Source: JAWLCG01 sp041687295 (lineage in GTDB: Bacteria; Planctomycetota; Phycisphaerae; SM23-33; FEN-1343). From it: 6,980 bases of DNA. Of this stretch, positions 6,762 to 6,980 are shown in pieces (position 1 is the first letter of the stretch; the number at the start of each line of letters is the position of its first letter). The notes beneath the pieces were generated by a model, which searched no databases, was not told the origin of the DNA, and saw only the letters and a list, made by a program, of their open reading frames with translations. The translations under genes and the position numbers were made by a program. The DNA lies in the NCBI GenBank assembly GCA_041687295.1, contig JAWLCG010000277.1, positions 1-6,980 of the forward strand. The letters run 5' to 3'.

Positions 6762-6805
6762 CTCTCTTCCAGCGCAGCGAGGCCCGGCAGCGAAAAAGAA
6801 AGACT

Positions 6806-6872
6806 GGCCACAGAGGCACAGAGGGCACAGAGACAAAGCACAGAGGCGTACAGCGTTACAGAGAAAGAAAAG
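6806..6872. repeat. CACAGAG-rich dispersed-type repeat
   Basis: CACAGAG occurs exactly at 6809-6815, 6817-6823, 6826-6832 and 6839-6845, and TACAGAG occurs at 6857-6863. Spacing is irregular (starts 8, 9, 13 and 18 nt apart), so it is not a CRISPR array or a regular tandem repeat. The plus strand is purine-rich here and contrasts with the GC-rich genes. From memory, blocks of the type CCACAGAGGCACAGAG are scattered between genes in many environmental bacterial genomes, including planctomycetes, with no accepted function. Open reading frames through it are not real genes. Confidence 0.7.
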
Positions 6873-6911
6873 AGCGTCCGGGCCCGCCCGGTCAGCCTCT
6901 GCGCGCACGCC

Positions 6912-6968
6912 GGCGGCCAAGGCCGCCTGGGCAATATGGAGTGCGGCGGCCTTGTCGCCGCCTTGGTT
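6912..6968 (+). repeat. Third copy of the GGAGTGCGGCG hairpin unit with a preceding inverted repeat
   Basis: The unit at 6938-6968 matches both left-end copies: GGAGTGCGGCG (6938-6948), a variable loop, CGCCGC (6956-6961), then CTTGGTT. Its own stem is GCGGCG 6943-6948 with CGCCGC 6956-6961. It shares the leading GCAxTAT (6931-6937) with copy B of the left palindrome (minus strand), which argues for common descent beyond the stem. Just upstream GGCGGCC (6912-6918) and GGCCGCC (6921-6927) form a perfect inverted repeat around AA. In addition CAAGGCCGCC (6918-6927) is the exact complement of GGCGGCCTTG (6945-6954), so a competing 10-bp stem exists. The element may continue past the window edge. 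Confidence 0.7.
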
Positions 6969-6980
6969 CGCCCCGGTCCC

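Noticed and set aside
5731..6828. A 365-codon minus-strand open frame across the CDF gene
   Set aside because: Its product is Gly/Ala/Asp-rich and lacks motifs, while the plus strand encodes a complete CDF transporter with its metal-binding residues.
6809..6863. CACAGAG repeats as a CRISPR array
   Set aside because: The repeat is only 7 nt, with 1-11 nt irregular spacing and no cas genes.
6668..6934. An 88-codon minus-strand frame with Cys/Leu/Ser-rich repeats
   Set aside because: It is the translation of the CACAGAG-rich repeat and the CDF gene end, with no ribosome binding site or domain.

Overview
The window is GC-rich bacterial DNA with strongly GC-biased third codon positions. It looks like chromosomal sequence from a planctomycete or a relative (possibly Phycisphaerae). 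That is an inference: the ClpC N-terminus reads like planctomycetal ClpC, and the ends of the window carry two kinds of dispersed non-coding repeat that I recall as common in such genomes. No rRNA, tRNA, CRISPR array, transposase or phage gene is visible.

Layout. Positions 1-233 are non-coding and hold a 74-nt near-perfect palindrome built from two inverted copies of a short hairpin unit. Three genes follow on the minus strand, read from right to left: a divergent GalU-type nucleotidyltransferase (4357-5343), the AAA+ unfoldase ClpC (1546-4080) and an M23-type metallopeptidase with a helical, TPR-like C-terminus (234-1289). The three are not tightly packed. clpC has its own sigma70-like promoter in an AT-richer island (4181-4209), and a large GC-rich hairpin lies between clpC and the peptidase gene. 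On the plus strand an acylphosphatase (5502-5777) and a cation diffusion facilitator (5782-6741) form a two-gene unit that diverges from galU. The 158-bp divergent spacer contains overlapping -10-like elements for the two directions. From 6742 to the end there is no gene, only a small hairpin, a CACAGAG-rich repeat and a third copy of the left-end hairpin unit.

How the genes relate. ClpC is protein quality control, the nucleotidyltransferase probably makes a nucleotide-sugar, the M23 protein would cut peptide cross-bridges in peptidoglycan if exported, the acylphosphatase hydrolyses acyl-phosphates, and the CDF protein exports divalent metal (probably zinc). This is a housekeeping neighbourhood and I do not see one pathway joining the genes. 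The unusual content is mostly non-coding: the repeats at both ends and the three-arm hairpin after clpC. Two protein features also stand out: an M23 protein with no export signal and a GalU homologue with altered active-site motifs. I found no convincing new multi-gene system.
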